Assembly: GCA_024180945.1 (NCBI GenBank) | Contig: JAKSGN010000038.1 | Location: 186,001-250,000, forward strand | DNA: 64,000 bases | DNA from: Macrophomina tecta | Lineage: Eukaryota; Ascomycota; Dothideomycetes; Botryosphaeriales; Botryosphaeriaceae | Reading direction: 5' to 3' | Notes under the pieces: model-generated | What the model was told of the DNA's origin: nothing | What the model saw: the letters and a program-made list of their open reading frames with translations, nothing else | The model's database searches: none | Translations under genes and position numbers: made by a program | Shown here: positions 33,690 to 45,800 of the stretch, in pieces | How the letters are laid out: the number at the start of each line of letters is the position of its first letter | How positions within the stretch are numbered: the first letter of the stretch is position 1

Positions 33690-34410
33690 CTACTCTCTAT
33701 CTATTCTGCATACCTCTACATGTCTCTTGGCGCTGCAGCTTCCCGCAGTGCCAGGTGCCTCTGCAAACTATTCCGTCTTCCTCCAGTGTCAAGCTTCATG
33801 CTGTGAGTGTTTTATCGCTCCAAAATGCCCAAGGAGCTTGGTTGCCATCATAAACTTTACTACTATTATAGCGGTGCTGCGCTGGCTCAGCAGCTTCCTC
33901 AGATCTGCCGTCCATCAACTCCTACCCTTCCCGTCCGGCGTACGGAAGGTAAGCCTCAGCTCGCTAAATCTACTACACGTATACAGCACGTGGCTAACTG
34001 TCTGTAATCCTTGCCCGCATTCGCATTCGCCCGATTCTATACCCGGCACTTTCCTCTGGTGGAGGAAGTGCCGTAGACCAATCTTACCCGTTCTCATCTA
34101 TATGATTAGCGAGCTCAGCACCCTTGGTGTGCCGCGGTAGAGCTCCAGTGATTTTCTTGTTGGCTCGGGCGCCACCTTGAATAGCTGACGCCCGCGTGCG
34201 CTCTCTCGCTAGAGCTTCTTCCACTCCTCCATCACTGTCTGATGAATAGATTGTCTAAGTGCCGCTATTAAGCTGTCTTGCATCCATGGTCCTGTGGCGC
34301 GGTTCACAGCCTCCAAGGTAAGTCCTTCTTGTGCCGCCGCCTTAGCCAGCGTGTCTGCTTCTTCGTTGCCAGGGACACCTTGGTGCATACATGGGTATCC
34401 TGTTAAACAT
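33690..34410 (-). pseudogene. LINE ORF2 3' fragment (same family as 1-1270), lightly mutated
   Basis: The fragment starts in the last RNase H block (HQGVPGNEEADTLAKAAAQ, near 34390-34330). It continues through SLIAALRQSIHQTVMEEWKK to a stop, then RTGKIGLRHFLHQRKVPGIE, CECGQGLQTVSHVLYTC (the Cys/His motif of LINE C-termini) and RFSELRLTFRTPDGKG. It is 5'-truncated at about 34405, typical of LINE insertion. Only a few stops are present, and Cys residues are intact, so it shows what the heavily mutated first LINE originally looked like. Confidence 0.85.
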
Positions 34411-34545
34411 GTTAAGAGCAGTATAACAGAATACAGAATAAGATAAGGCCACATAATAGATTATAGGATTAGATAACAGGATAACAAACAGAATAACAGA
34501 ATAAGTAATATAATAACTATTATGATTTATCAATTAAGTATACCT
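34405..34545. repeat. AT-rich low-complexity stretch
   Basis: Imperfect repeats of ATAACAGAATA and GGATTAGATAACAGG between the LINE fragment and the hAT relic. No coding signal; ORFs called here are artefacts of composition. Confidence 0.6.
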
Positions 34546-34548
34546 AGC

Positions 34549-36716
34549 CTACATCGCTTTATCTATATTCGCAAGATCATCGTCTTGATTCACAGCATCA
34601 TCATCTGGCGAAGGCATCATCGGCAGCCCCAGCCCGCCGCAAGATAGCAGTATAATATGCCCTTCGCGTAGCCAGCTGCCTATACACTCCACCATCTCGA
34701 TGTGAGCGCATGTAATGCGCAATCTATCCCATAAGCATATCCTACGGGCGCCAGAGAAGGTTCTTTCCGGTTCTGATGACTTAGATAGAATGGAGAGTAT
34801 CGCGATAGCTATACGGCTAAGACGTGGATATTGCTGCCGCTATTCAAGCCTACACCACTACTATAGCGGCGTATAGTCGATTGCTATCGGCTGTGATGTG
34901 ATAAAGGATATAAAGCTATCCTCATCTCTCGAAATCGCAGCTTTTACCTCCATATCCTTTATTAACAGAGCTAATTGGTTGTCCTTGTACTTTATAGGCG
35001 CCACCACAGGATCTATAACAACAGGATAGTCGTTACGGAGGTCTATGTTGTATTCCTCTTCCTAAATCTCGCGGGCACCGCCAATAGCACCTTTATACTA
35101 CTTATCTGGCCAGTTCTTCTTAATATAGGCATCGCGCTTCGAAGGATCCAGAAGGAGGGCCGCGGAATAAACAGGAACGTCTTCGGTCATAGTATAATAT
35201 TTATCGATGATAAACCAGCCCATTTCGATAGCATAGAGCATACGGACATTATATAAATCAGCTATACTATAATAGGTCTAATCATTAATTAGTATTAGCT
35301 GAAGTAATATAGATAAATATACCTTCTGCTTCTCATAATAATAAAGCAGGCAATCCATCAGAAATAGAGACTGTAATAGTAATAACTTATCGCCCTCGGC
35401 GTACAAAGTCGCTAATGCGAACGGTTAGAGAAATAGGTGCGCTTTACTTAGTATATCCCAATCAGATCCTATTAATCAATTGCCGCCGAGGTCCTCTTTA
35501 TAATTAACTATAAACTGGACGATCTACGGCTTCTTTCTAAGGAGGTTATTGATGACTCGATACCATAAAGACCACCGTGTGACATTATCGATACCCAGCC
35601 GCAGACCGATCCGATCATCCCATATATTAGCATAAATTGATGAATTACGTAACCATATAGCAAGGCTACATAGCCTACGTAATAATGGGATGCCTTCTAC
35701 ACCTTAGGAACCAGCTAGATTATTCTTTGAGGGCGGCCTACCTCTTCTCATTCCCTCGCCGGCGGGCACCCGCAGCGCGGCGAATCGATCGGCAGCGAGT
35801 GATTCGAAAAAGCGGCTAATAAGTTCTTCGCCAGAGACCTTAGCGGCGGCATTAAGAGCAGCGTTAAGCGCCTCCTTTAAGGACGCGAGAAGGAAGGCCT
35901 AAAGGGAGAGATTTATAATATAACCAATACAGCGGATACGGCGTTTTATAGAATCGAAATAAACCTATTAGCTATAAGCTTATGGCTATTATTATAAGCT
36001 ATATTCATGCATCAAACTCGTCTGCTAATCGGCGTGCCATATGCTCTAGGCACGTGTTATTCGATATGGCATTATCACCTATGTGTTACGACGGACCCGA
36101 CCGTGTTGGGTTTCAGTCGGCGCGTAAGACCATTCGGCCAACCTCCCGTCGACTCCCAGTCGACAAAAGGTTCAGCAATGATCAGCCTAGTGGCTGATCG
36201 TGCCCCAACAACTCTATATACAGGTAGGTCCGTAACACTATGTAATAGCCGATATTCGCCGTAATATAAAACCTCTCGAGAGTATTCATAATCAGATCAG
36301 ATTGCCGCCCCCCAGAGTGTATATCACGATACTCTAGTAGCCCTAAAAGCGCCTTCTGAAGTCGATAGTCCTTATCAACCCATTGAGCACAAACAGCAAG
36401 CATAGTATAATAATATAGCGATGTCCAGAGGTCGGAAGAGATATAAATTAGAGAGAACGTGGCGGCTAGGCTATCCTTTACCTACTCCGTGTATAATCTA
36501 TAGTTTACTATATGTGGCTTATAGCCGTACGTCTAGACGTAATCAATTAATCACTAATAGCTAGGTTGTATACTAGAGCCAAGGCCTTCATCTCGTCCTA
36601 TTTAACGGCCGAAAATGGGACCCTTCGCCGCGTACGCAGGCTTACGATAGCTTCATTATATGCTTGCCGACTAAAGGACTGTCGTAGGACATCTAGTAAA
36701 GCAACTAACGTAAACA
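34549..36716 (-). pseudogene. hAT transposase relic
   Basis: The frame reads from about 36716 to a stop at 34549. In the N-terminal half SRQAYNEAIVSL and LIYISSDLWTSL precede LAVCAQWVDKDYRLQKALLG, GLLEYRDIHSGG and NTLERFYITANIGYYI. After a solo LTR (36084-36237) it continues as GDNAISNNTCLEHMARRL, CIGYIINL, and GVEGIPLLRRL to the C-terminal dimerisation domain, which reads ILSKSSEPERTFSGARRI and EMVECIGSWLREGHI. These are hallmarks of fungal hAT (Ac/Tam3) transposases. The frame contains several RIP-type stops but is less damaged than the LTR elements. The N-terminal zinc finger is missing: the frame is cut at the Fot1-C insertion (36717). Terminal repeats were not identified. Confidence 0.88.
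36084..36237. repeat. Small solo LTR (154 bp) in the hAT gene, TSD CTATG
   Basis: Starts TGTTACGACGGACC and ends GGTCCGTAACA, with CTATG on both sides (36079-36083 and 36238-36242). The sequence is GC-rich and shows no RIP. Removing it with one CTATG restores the hAT frame GYYI-GDNAISNN without a shift. The short inverted termini TGTTACG/CGTAACA fit an LTR. No full copy of this element is in the window. Confidence 0.85.
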
Positions 36717-36799
36717 TAACGTGTTCTATAAGCGAGTGCATCACACAAGCGAGTGCATTACCTCCCCCACCAAAACGCGTCTCCTCTCTTTAAGACGCG

Positions 36800-39700
36800 A
36801 TGCCTCAACCAACTCATTATCAATCATTAAATAATAAAGGTGTAGTTATTCTAGCTGTTTTAGCGCTCTAGAAAAACCAAATCCCGACCGCCCGAGGCGC
36901 TATAAAGAAGTACGCCGTCTACTACTCGACCGTAAATCGACGCGCTAAAGAAATCCCTTCCCGACGCGATTACGTACCTAACTCTCGAAAGCTCACGCCT
37001 ACCGAAGAATTCATTATCGTCGAACGTATTCTCGACCTAGATTCGCGAGGATTTCCGCCCCGACTCGAAGCCGTTAGAGATAAGCTCGGCTATATAGTTT
37101 CTGCGCAGAGGGGGTTCCTGCGCACCCCACCACAACGCGTAGCAATCAAACTATCGCGATTTCCTACAATACCACATAATTTACTATAGATCCTCGAGAG
37201 CAGGCTATTAAGCTAGCTATCTCTAATCATTACGCAGGCGCGTACCCTAGCAAAAGAGCTACTACTAAGGTATACGGTATTCCTAAATCCACGCTTCGGA
37301 ATCGCATAAATAGCGCGTCAAACAGCGCGATTAGCTATTAACACCAACAGCGATTAAGCCCTTAGTAAGAAGACTTTCTCGTTAAATAGATACTCGAAGA
37401 AGACGCGCGCGGCTATCCTCCCTTATACGCTCGAGCTCGAGAAATAGCGAATCGAATTCTACGGATAAACGATAATTAGCAACCTATTAGCAAGCTCTAG
37501 CTCCTATACTTTATTAAGCGTAATCCATGCGTCGCCTCTATTATTAGTAGAAAGCTCGAAGCTCCTAGAGCTAAAGCCGCTATACTAGCTTAGGTACGCG
37601 TGTTCCTAAAGCTCTTCGAGCATACGAGACAGAGGCTCAATATTCGGCTAGAGGATATATATAACATAGATAAGACTAGAGTAGCGCTAGGCATATATAT
37701 AAACACCCTAGTCCTCGCTAGCTCATCTAAAAAGAAGACTTATATTAAAAGTCTAGAGAATCGCGAATAGGTCTTAATAATTAAGTATATTTCGGCAACT
37801 AGTAAGAAGCTCCGGTATATAGCTATCTTTAAAGGCTAGTCTTTATAAACTATCTAGTTTCTAGCTAAGTCTATCCTAAATTAGCTCTATACTACGTCTA
37901 AGAATAGCTAGACTTTAAATAAGATTAGCTATGAGTAGCTACGGCGCGTATTTATTCCTAAGACTTTTATAACTCTAGTTCGACCACGGCTGCTAATTCT
38001 TAACAGCTACGGTAGCTATATTAGTATAGAGTTCTTATAGACCTATAAATAATATTAGATCTACCTCCTCTTTCTACCTTCTTATTCTATATATGTTCTA
38101 TAGCCTCTAGATCTTATAGGCTTCTTAGTCGCCAAATTAAAGTACTATTATCGAATTCTCGAGCTCTCTACACTAGATAATATAGCACCTATTAAGAAGG
38201 AACGCTTTATTACCTACTATAAACACGCTAGGCAGGAAGGCCTTATAGAATAAGTAATTTAAGTAGGCTAGCGAGCTGCTAACCTATACCTATTTAATAT
38301 TAACTACGTATTATAATTGTTATAAATTTCTTATAGGCCTATTATACCTCCGACTTAGATCCGGCCTTATTCGCCTACGGAGAGCTTCTTTAGGATGCCC
38401 TAGAAGCCTTATAATTTCTATTATACTTAGTAGTAGCTTTAAAAGTTAGAGAAAGTCACGTGTAGAACTCGGTTAGTACTCTAGAAAGTAGGTAAGGCGC
38501 TTTTAGCTATAAATATAAGGGCTATAGCGCTCGAGAAAGAGAATTCTAGATTAAAATACTAACTTAGTATTACTTAGTCGAAAAAGCCTCGTAAACGCAT
38601 CTAGATAGACCCTAATTAACGATTTATAGACATTAAGAATATTATGAGTATAATTAATTAATTAGCAACTAAGCAGGCTTAATAAAGTATGAATATTAAG
38701 AAAGAAGCTACTATAATAGTTATAGCTACTATAATTCTCGAATCTATATATAATACGTAGTAATTATCTCTATAGATTATTAAGTTTTATTAATTTTTTA
38801 TATAGTAGTAGTTTTAGTAGAGGTACGTAGGAACCCCCTTTACGTAAAAACTATATAGCTAAGCTTATAGTAAATAAGCTCCTCGCTAACCGCGCTAGAG
38901 GTAAGGTTAGTAAGAACTAGCCTACTAACTTTATAAAGCGGATTTCTAAGCTTAGAATACATCTAAATCGTAAGTACGATAACTAAAGGGCTAAATATAA
39001 GGATCTAGAGCTTATTACGGACTAGTTTAACCTCGTACGAAATATAATCGCGAAGTACGAGATCGTAGACGATAATATCTTTAACTTTAATAAAGCGGGC
39101 TTCCTTATAGGCATTATTATAGCCATAATAGTTACTATAGCCTCTAAACGACGTACTTAACTAAAGATAAGGCAGCTAGGTAATCGTAAGTAGATTTTAG
39201 TAATCTAAGAAGTTAACGCAAAAGAATAGGCGATCCCGCTATTTATAATATTTAAGGGATAATACTACCTTTTAGCTTAGTATAGCGACGATATACTAGG
39301 CGATTAGGTTATTACAACTAGCGATAATAGTTAGACGATAAATAAGCTTATATTCTAGTAGCTATAGCACTTTAAAATATATATAAAGAATTATATAAAT
39401 AGAGTATATTATCTTTTAATTCTTAACTACCACGAGAGCTATTATTCGGCTAAATTTAAGTTATTTTACTAGAAATATAAGATTATTACGCTCTATATAT
39501 TTATATATTTATTCCACCTTCTTTAACTACTTAATATTAGTTATTTTGTGGCCCTTAAGAAGGTGTACAGAAAGCGAATCGAGAACCTAATATAAAACTA
39601 TATTAACTATATTAACTATATTACGAAGCTTAAGTTTTTACTAGTATTTAAAACGGCGTTTAAAGCTACTTTCGTACCATAGAATATTACTAGAGAATTT

Positions 39701-40110
39701 AGAAGCGTAGAATTAGTCCTATATAATCTAGACGCTATGATTTTAAAGTTTAATATTCGACTTTGAACGCTAATGCTATTCTAGACTAAGGCTATAGCTT
39801 AGGACTTCTAAACACTATATAATCTAGCTAAATTAGTTAGTTAAACTAAGCTTATTAGGGTTAGGATTATATAGTACCAGAATAGCTTACTAACACTAAT
39901 TAATAAAGCGTTGAGTTAGCTTATAAAGGGGGCTTAAATAATAGCGTATTTAGCTATTCTATTATAGGTCGAAGTCGCGGGCCTTTAAAAGGTAAATAAG
40001 GCCGTAATAGGCCGTAAAAAGCGTAAGAAGAAGTGAATCTAGTAGTAAAAAATATTTATAATTTAAAAGGACTAGGACTTAATTAATAAAGCTAGTAATA
40101 ATAGATAGAT
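36800..40110 (+). pseudogene. Fot1-C transposase, split by Pogo-D
   Basis: ATG at 36800 opens MPQPTHYQSLNNKG. The N-terminal part carries SRRDYVPNSRKLTPTEEFII and RILDLDSRGFPPRLEAVRD, up to the insertion at 37096. It has only one TAG (36869, Gln expected), so it is little damaged. After 38852 the frame resumes with the second DNA-binding domain end and the core. FNFNKAGFLIGII near 39080 is the first block (Asp to Asn). ILNYHESYY near 39420 is the second (Asp to Asn). FHLLQLLNISYF near 39520 is the third. The part right of the insertion is much more heavily mutated than the part left of it. Confidence 0.86.
37097..38851 (+). mobile_element. Pogo/Fot-type element D, complete, RIP-degraded
   Basis: The 1755 bp element is flanked by TA. 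Terminal repeats: left GTTTCTGCGCAGAGGGGGTT, right (minus strand) GTTTTTACGTAAAGGGGGTT. The transposase on the plus strand is of another subgroup than Fot1-C. It reads AIKLAISNHYAGAYPSKRAT and STLRNRINSAS (helix-turn-helix), then EEDARGYPPLYARAREIANR, then the core IYNIDKTRVALGI near 37655, ILNSYGSYIS near 38000 (Asp to Asn) and YVLQPLDLIGFLVAKLKYYY near 38090. The C-terminal part is Lys/Arg-rich (KKPRKRIQIDPNQRF). It interrupts the Fot1-C frame after AVRDKLGY. Confidence 0.85.
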
Positions 40111-40356
40111 TTCGTAGGAAATACGATAAGGTAATACGCAATCGAATAAGTCTATAATAAAGCGATAGCGATATAGGTAATATTAGGTATAATTCTCGTA
40201 TATATTAAAAAGATGTAGAAACTACTATAGAATAGAATATATATTATAGATAATTAATTTTATAATATATTATAGAGTAATTTATACTTAAAGTAGTAGA
40301 GGTTTAATAGGGTAATATACTCGCTTATATAATATACTCACTTATAAAATATATTA

Positions 40357-41508
40357 TTCTAGTAGATCTTCTTACTAAGTATAATACTTATTAATATAAG
40401 GTTTAATATAAAGAATAGAATAAAGGCGATATTATTTAAAATAATCGTTTCTTAGCTAGTTTTAGTTTAATAGTAATATTAACAGTTTCCTAGGCTTAGA
40501 TTAGAATAGACTAATTACCTAATTTAAGAGTTTCGTTAGGTCTAGCCTTCTTTATCTCCTTAAATCTATATATTATTAATTAGTTATAGACGTAGACATC
40601 AGTTTTAAAATTAAGAATTTAAAAATTAAATAGAGGACTACTTTAGGCTATAAAGAAGAAGTAGTACGCGGTTATTACTATAAGCTATCTATTCTAGAAT
40701 TAGCTAGTTTATTAATTCTAATTCTTAGATTAGGCTTCTTCTTTCTATTATTTTTATTACTAGATTTGCTTATTTCTCTTAAGTACCTTAATAATAATTT
40801 TCTTAAATTTCGGGTCCTAAAGTTTCTTTTAAACTTTAGCCTAGGTCTTAGAATTCGGCTTAAAGTTCTTAGGTCTTTCTTTGGCTTATAGGTTAAGATA
40901 CTAGTATTCTAAGGCCTAGTAATATATTCTATAGAAATAGAAAGGTACTATCTTAGCTTATTTTCCTTAAAAGTTAGTAGGGAATACTAAGTAGGTTTCT
41001 TTAGTCTTTTAGAATTTAACTAACTAGTTCTCTTAATAGTACTAGCGGAATTTCTTAATTATATTATAAAGGTCTATAACGCGGATTACTAGGTCGAGAT
41101 TCTTAATTTAGTAAGTACTAATAAATTAAGGTTCGATAAGCTTAAGTATAAGAAGAAAGTCTCGAGTTAGTTAATTATCTAATACTTTAGCTAGGTTATA
41201 TTTCTTCGCCTTAGTATAGAGCTTTTTCTATTATTAAAACTAGGATTCAATATTCTAACTACGTAGAGGCTTATAGAGTTAATAATATTAGTACTTAAGC
41301 TTAAGTAGTCTAGCTTAGTCTATTAGTATAAGGCGCTTCTAAAGTACTCGAAGAATATTCTATAGATATAATTCCTCTAAAGTAATAAATAAAAGGTTTA
41401 TTATTAAAATTAACTCTTAGATATATATAGTAAGTTTTATAAGAGCTTTCTAGCATTAGTAGTAGACGTTAATTTTATATTAAAAGATAGTATTAGACTT
41501 AGTAGTAA
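40357..41508 (-). pseudogene. Copia-4 Gag end and protease, RIP-degraded
   Basis: Minus-strand reading gives a lysine/glutamine-rich Gag part (TYLVFPTNFQGK, IVPFYFYRIYY). A protease-like segment follows near 40490-40640 with the pattern of copia protease and its following strand (YRFKEIKKARPNETLKLGN, then ILI and ETVNITIKPKLAKKRL). The catalytic LDSGA block is not intact. The fragment ends at the Fot1-C insertion at 40356, after which hAT sequence begins, so integrase and reverse transcriptase are missing. On the right it is cut by gypsy-2; the 5' leader and LTR of the same element lie at 54876-55727. Confidence 0.65.
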
Positions 41509-41513
41509 TACTA

Positions 41514-41959
41514 TATAACGAGCGGGCCTCTACCTCTAAAGATCTAAATACTAAAGAGAAAGAAAACCTATTAAGGGGGTTTTTCTTAAGTAGGTATAAG
41601 AAGAGGGTAAGAGTAAGTTAAATATATAATAAAACTAAGTACTATATACGAAGGCTATATTACTAATAATATACTAAATTATTATTAAAGTTAACTACAG
41701 AGGTTAAAGCTATCTAAAGAGTATAGTTTATATACTAGTAGAAAATATATATAATCTATATACTTAGTAAAGGTATTACGCTTAGTAACTAATCGCGACT
41801 ATTCTACTAAGCGGTTAGGTTAACCTACTTAATTTCTAGGCGAGTGGGTTTAACTAATTGCGGGAGTTATATAATTTCTAATCTATATTTCTTCGGTTCT
41901 ACTCGCTTTTAGCGGGGCTATTTCTACTTTTATTACTCTATATAGGCTGCGCCGTAATA
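41514..41959 (-). repeat. Gypsy-2 3' LTR
   Basis: Left-hand copy of the LTR; aligns along its length with 54424-54870 with transition differences. The polypurine tract is at 41960-41972. Confidence 0.92.
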
Positions 41960-42056
41960 CTATCCCCCTCTTAAGAATCTTCGGCCTAAAGATTTATTCG
42001 TATTATCTATTTTTCTATATTTTCTTCTAGGATTGCTTTCTTTCTATAAGTCTACT

Positions 42057-42810
42057 ATGTCTAAACGGAAACGGGATACGACTAAAGAGTACTATTATTT
42101 AGTAGTCTTAGTAGAGTTAGTTTCTTTATCTTTATCGCGTTCTTGTTTCGATTGTGAGTTAAACGGTATGGTTTATAAGGTTACTCTAAACTATAATTAT
42201 TATAGGGCTTATATTGTGAAGGGTATAACGATATATAATACGAAGAAGATATTACTCTCTAGAAATATATTTCTTTTTATTTTATTAGTTAGATTTTTAC
42301 TAATTATCGCTAGCCTTAAGTCTTTAGTGGAAATAAGAGAAGTTAAAAGCTAAAGAGGCTAAGGCGTATAAGAAGTTTTTTACTTTTCTAGCTAAGCTAA
42401 ATCATTTATAAGAGGTATTAAGCTATTAGTAGAAAAAGTTAGGTACTACCGCTACCTAATTAGAGCAGTTACGTAAGAATTAGCGATTATTAGAAGAGTA
42501 TAGTTATAAGACTCTTCTTTCTAAGTCGGGTAGTCTAGATACGCTAAGCGAGTATAATTATTATAAGGCAGAGGAGCTTCTAGTAGTATTAGCGATAGAT
42601 AAGGGAAATAATTCTAACTCTAAAGGTTTTAAGGGTTCGTCCGCGTTAAAACGGCTATATTATATAATAGTAGAATCTACTATGCCGTAGAAGGCTATAC
42701 TAGCCGAGTTTACTAGTAAGCCTACTAGCGCGAGGTCTTCTATATTTTTTTAGGCTAGTAAATTCTACTCGTTTATTATTATTCCTAGTATAGAATATTA
42801 CGGCTCTTAA
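42057..42810 (+). pseudogene. Antisense reading frame in the 3' part of gypsy-2
   Basis: An ATG at 42057 opens MSKRKRDTTKEYYYL on the strand opposite to Gag-Pol, about 100 bp inside the 3' LTR. It includes CFDCELNGMVYKVTLNYNYY with RAYIVKG and stays open to 42353. After a frameshift near 42330 it continues as KAKEAKAYKKFFTFLAKLNH and LEQLRKNQRLLEEYSYKTLL, a likely coiled coil, to about 42810. Position, orientation, basic start (compare PPKRKHDE) and Cys/Tyr-rich segment match the frame in gypsy-1. That this stays readable in two separate elements suggests a real accessory protein of this lineage. No function can be given. Confidence 0.6.
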
Positions 42811-45800
42811 GGGTCTTCTGTTATTCTCGCTTAAAGACGGCCTTATTTTCGCGAGAGATTAGGGTTCTAGCGATAGAATTCTATAATAAGGTCTAGGTAT
42901 ATATTATTTTTTAGTATCTACTAGTTATCTTTATTCTCGTAACCTTTCTATTTAACGAGATATTTCAGCTAATAACTAAACTATTTATAGTCTAGAATCT
43001 TCTTAACTAGGTACTAGTCTTCTTTAGCGTTAGGGTTTTCTAGTATAATTTCTTTTTATATCTCTAGAATAGTGGTATTTTTTAGTACTAGCTCGAGTAT
43101 TACTACGTAGAAGATAGAATTTATCTATATATTAGGTAATTTAAGTCGATATATAACTTCTTCGAGTTTTTCTATAATTTCGAATAGACCGATTTTCTTA
43201 AAATCTAATTTATTACTCGGTTATTTTAATTTAATATTTTTTATAAGGAGATATACCTTATCCCCTCTTTTAAGATTTAGTACCGCCTAGTACCGTCTAT
43301 TATAGTATTTAGATATTATAATTTATACGTACTTGAGGTCGAGACTAATAGCTTTATATAATTCTCTTAGCTACTTGGCTTTAAGAATACCTTTCTAAGC
43401 TAATTTTTTACTTAGAATAGCTTCTCTATACGCATCTAGTTTAAACCTATAGTTAGCGAAGAATAGGGATACGTTAGTTAACTCTTATTTAGCACTATTA
43501 TAGGCGAATTATACTATAGATAGCTATATAGCCTAATTATTCTATAGGTAGTTAATATAATAGCGAAGGTACTACTTAAGAGTCTAGTTTATTTATTTTA
43601 TCTAGCCATTAGTTTACACGTATATTATTATAGAGAGTTTATTCTTTACTTCTAGTTAGCATATAAGCGTTTACTAAAATTTAGATCTTATTAGCTTATC
43701 TTTATTTAAAACTAATATTTCTAGTATTCCATAATCTGCGAAGATATATTAAAGAAATGTATAGGCTAGCTATTTTATATTCGATACCTCGAGGTAGGGT
43801 AGGAAGTAGGCGTACTTTATAAGTCTATTAATAAAAACTAGGATTAAGTTAAACTTAACTTCTATAAGTGGATTTCTAGACCTTAGTAGCTTTGTAATAA
43901 AGTCTAGCATAATCTATTACTATAGTTATTTTAGTACTTCTAGGGGTTATAAATATCTATACGAAGTATATATTACGGCTTTACTTCGAATATAAAGGTC
44001 GTATTACGAGACTATACGCTAGATCATTTTTTATAATTCTAGAAAGTAGAAGTTTTGCGTAATTCTCTTAGTTATTCTATCGATGCTCTAATATCTATAT
44101 ACGAGTACTACGTATATATCCTTAATAAGTACTTTTCATAGTCTTACTAGTATATAGATTAATTCTTTAAAGAGAAGTATTTCTTTTCTATCTTAAGCTA
44201 TATGCGGGTCGTTCTCGAGCGCTAAAAGTTTCTACGCGAAGAAGTTCTAAGTATATACTTCTTAAATCTTCTAATACTACGGGTTTAACTCGATACGAAG
44301 TATTAGAAAAGACTATCTAGTAAAAATAAGCGATTTATCGCTTATCTACTATAATACTACGGGTTACGGCTCGATTCTTTCTTTTATATAGTCTATCCTT
44401 CTACTAAGTGCGTTAGCGGCGGCGTTATCTATATCTTTTCTATATATAATCTTAAAGTTATAGAATGCTAATTCTTATAACTAGCGAATCTATTATTAGT
44501 TTAGCTCCTTAGTCGTAGTAAAGTGCGTAAGATTCTAATAGTTATAATATACTATTACCTACTATTCGGCTTCTTCTAGGTAGTGTCTCTAGTACTTAAA
44601 TACTAAGACGATAGCTAAGAGCTTCTTATTATAAGTATTATAGTTAAGCTTTACTAGGGTAAACTTTCTTAAGTAGAACGCGATTAGATACTATCTACCT
44701 TACTTATTAGGCTAGCTAAGATATACTTCTAGAGCGAATTTTAATATATTAGTTTCTACTTTAATTAGCTTATTAGAATCGTATATTCCTAATATAGGTA
44801 CTTTATAAAATATTTATTTTAGTAAATTAAAGGCTTACTACTAATCGTCTCTCTATTAGAAGCTATACTTCTTCTAAGTAAGTCGCGTTAAAGGTTCTAT
44901 AATCTTTAAATAGTTCTAGATAAACTTTCTATAGAAGTTCGCGAATCTAAGAAAGAACTATACTTTTTTAATTATCTTTAGTACTAGCTATTCTTGAATA
45001 AAATCTAGTTTCGAGTCGTCTATACTAATATATTTAGAAGTAATAATAAAGCCTACGAATTTAGTTCTTTATACGTACTATTCGCACTTCTCTAGTGCGA
45101 TAGATAGATTCTTTACTTAGAGGATTTCTAGAATCTTTTTAATATACTTTTTATATTTCTTAAATATCTCTAAAAAGATAAGAATATCGTCGAAATAAGC
45201 TATATAAAAGATATCTAAGTAGTTATATAGCGTATCGTTAACGAGGTTCTAAAAGATTACTAGCACGTTAGTAAACCTAAATAGTATAACCGTATACTTA
45301 TAGAGTTCTAGTCTTATATAAAAGGCTATCTTCTACTCTTTCCCTTTTTTAATCCTAACTAAGTAGTATTCGTTCCGGAGATCTAGCTTTATAAAGTACT
45401 TTACGTTCTCTAACTTATTCTAGAGCTCGTTAATATATAGAAGCGAGTAGCAATTCTTAATCGTAATATCATTAAGTTATTAGTAGTTAATATAGAGGCG
45501 TAACTTACTATTTTTCTTAGGAATAAAGAGAATCGGGTATTTGGCTAAGAACGTTAACGGCTAAATATATTCTTGTTCGAGGTTTTTCTTAATATATTCT
45601 CTTAAAGCCTCTATTTTCTTCTTTAATAAGAAATATATAGGCTTATAAATTGGTTTTATTTCTAGCTTAAGCGGAATTTTATAGTTCTATAGTTAGTACT
45701 TTAGTAAGTCTCCCTTTCCTCTTTCTTAGTAAATAGTAACTAAGTTCTAATACTTGTCGGGTATTATTTCTATTTCTAAAATTAGAGGTATTTCTTATAG

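Larger units (their letters stand above)
36719..40354 (+). mobile_element. Fot1/pogo element C with another pogo element inside
   Basis: TA flanks both sides (36717-36718 and 40355-40356). The terminal repeats are about 50 bp: left ACGTGTTCTATAAGCGAGTG, right (minus strand) ATATATTTTATAAGTGAGTA. They contain two copies of an AAGCGAGTGCAT-like word. Net length without the inner element is about 1.88 kb, normal for Fot1. Its left neighbour is the hAT relic, its right neighbour a copia fragment. Confidence 0.88.

Noticed and set aside
33629..34140. Plus-strand ORFs of up to 151 codons
   Set aside because: They are shadows of the minus-strand LINE C-terminal fragment, which carries clear RNase H and Cys/His motifs.
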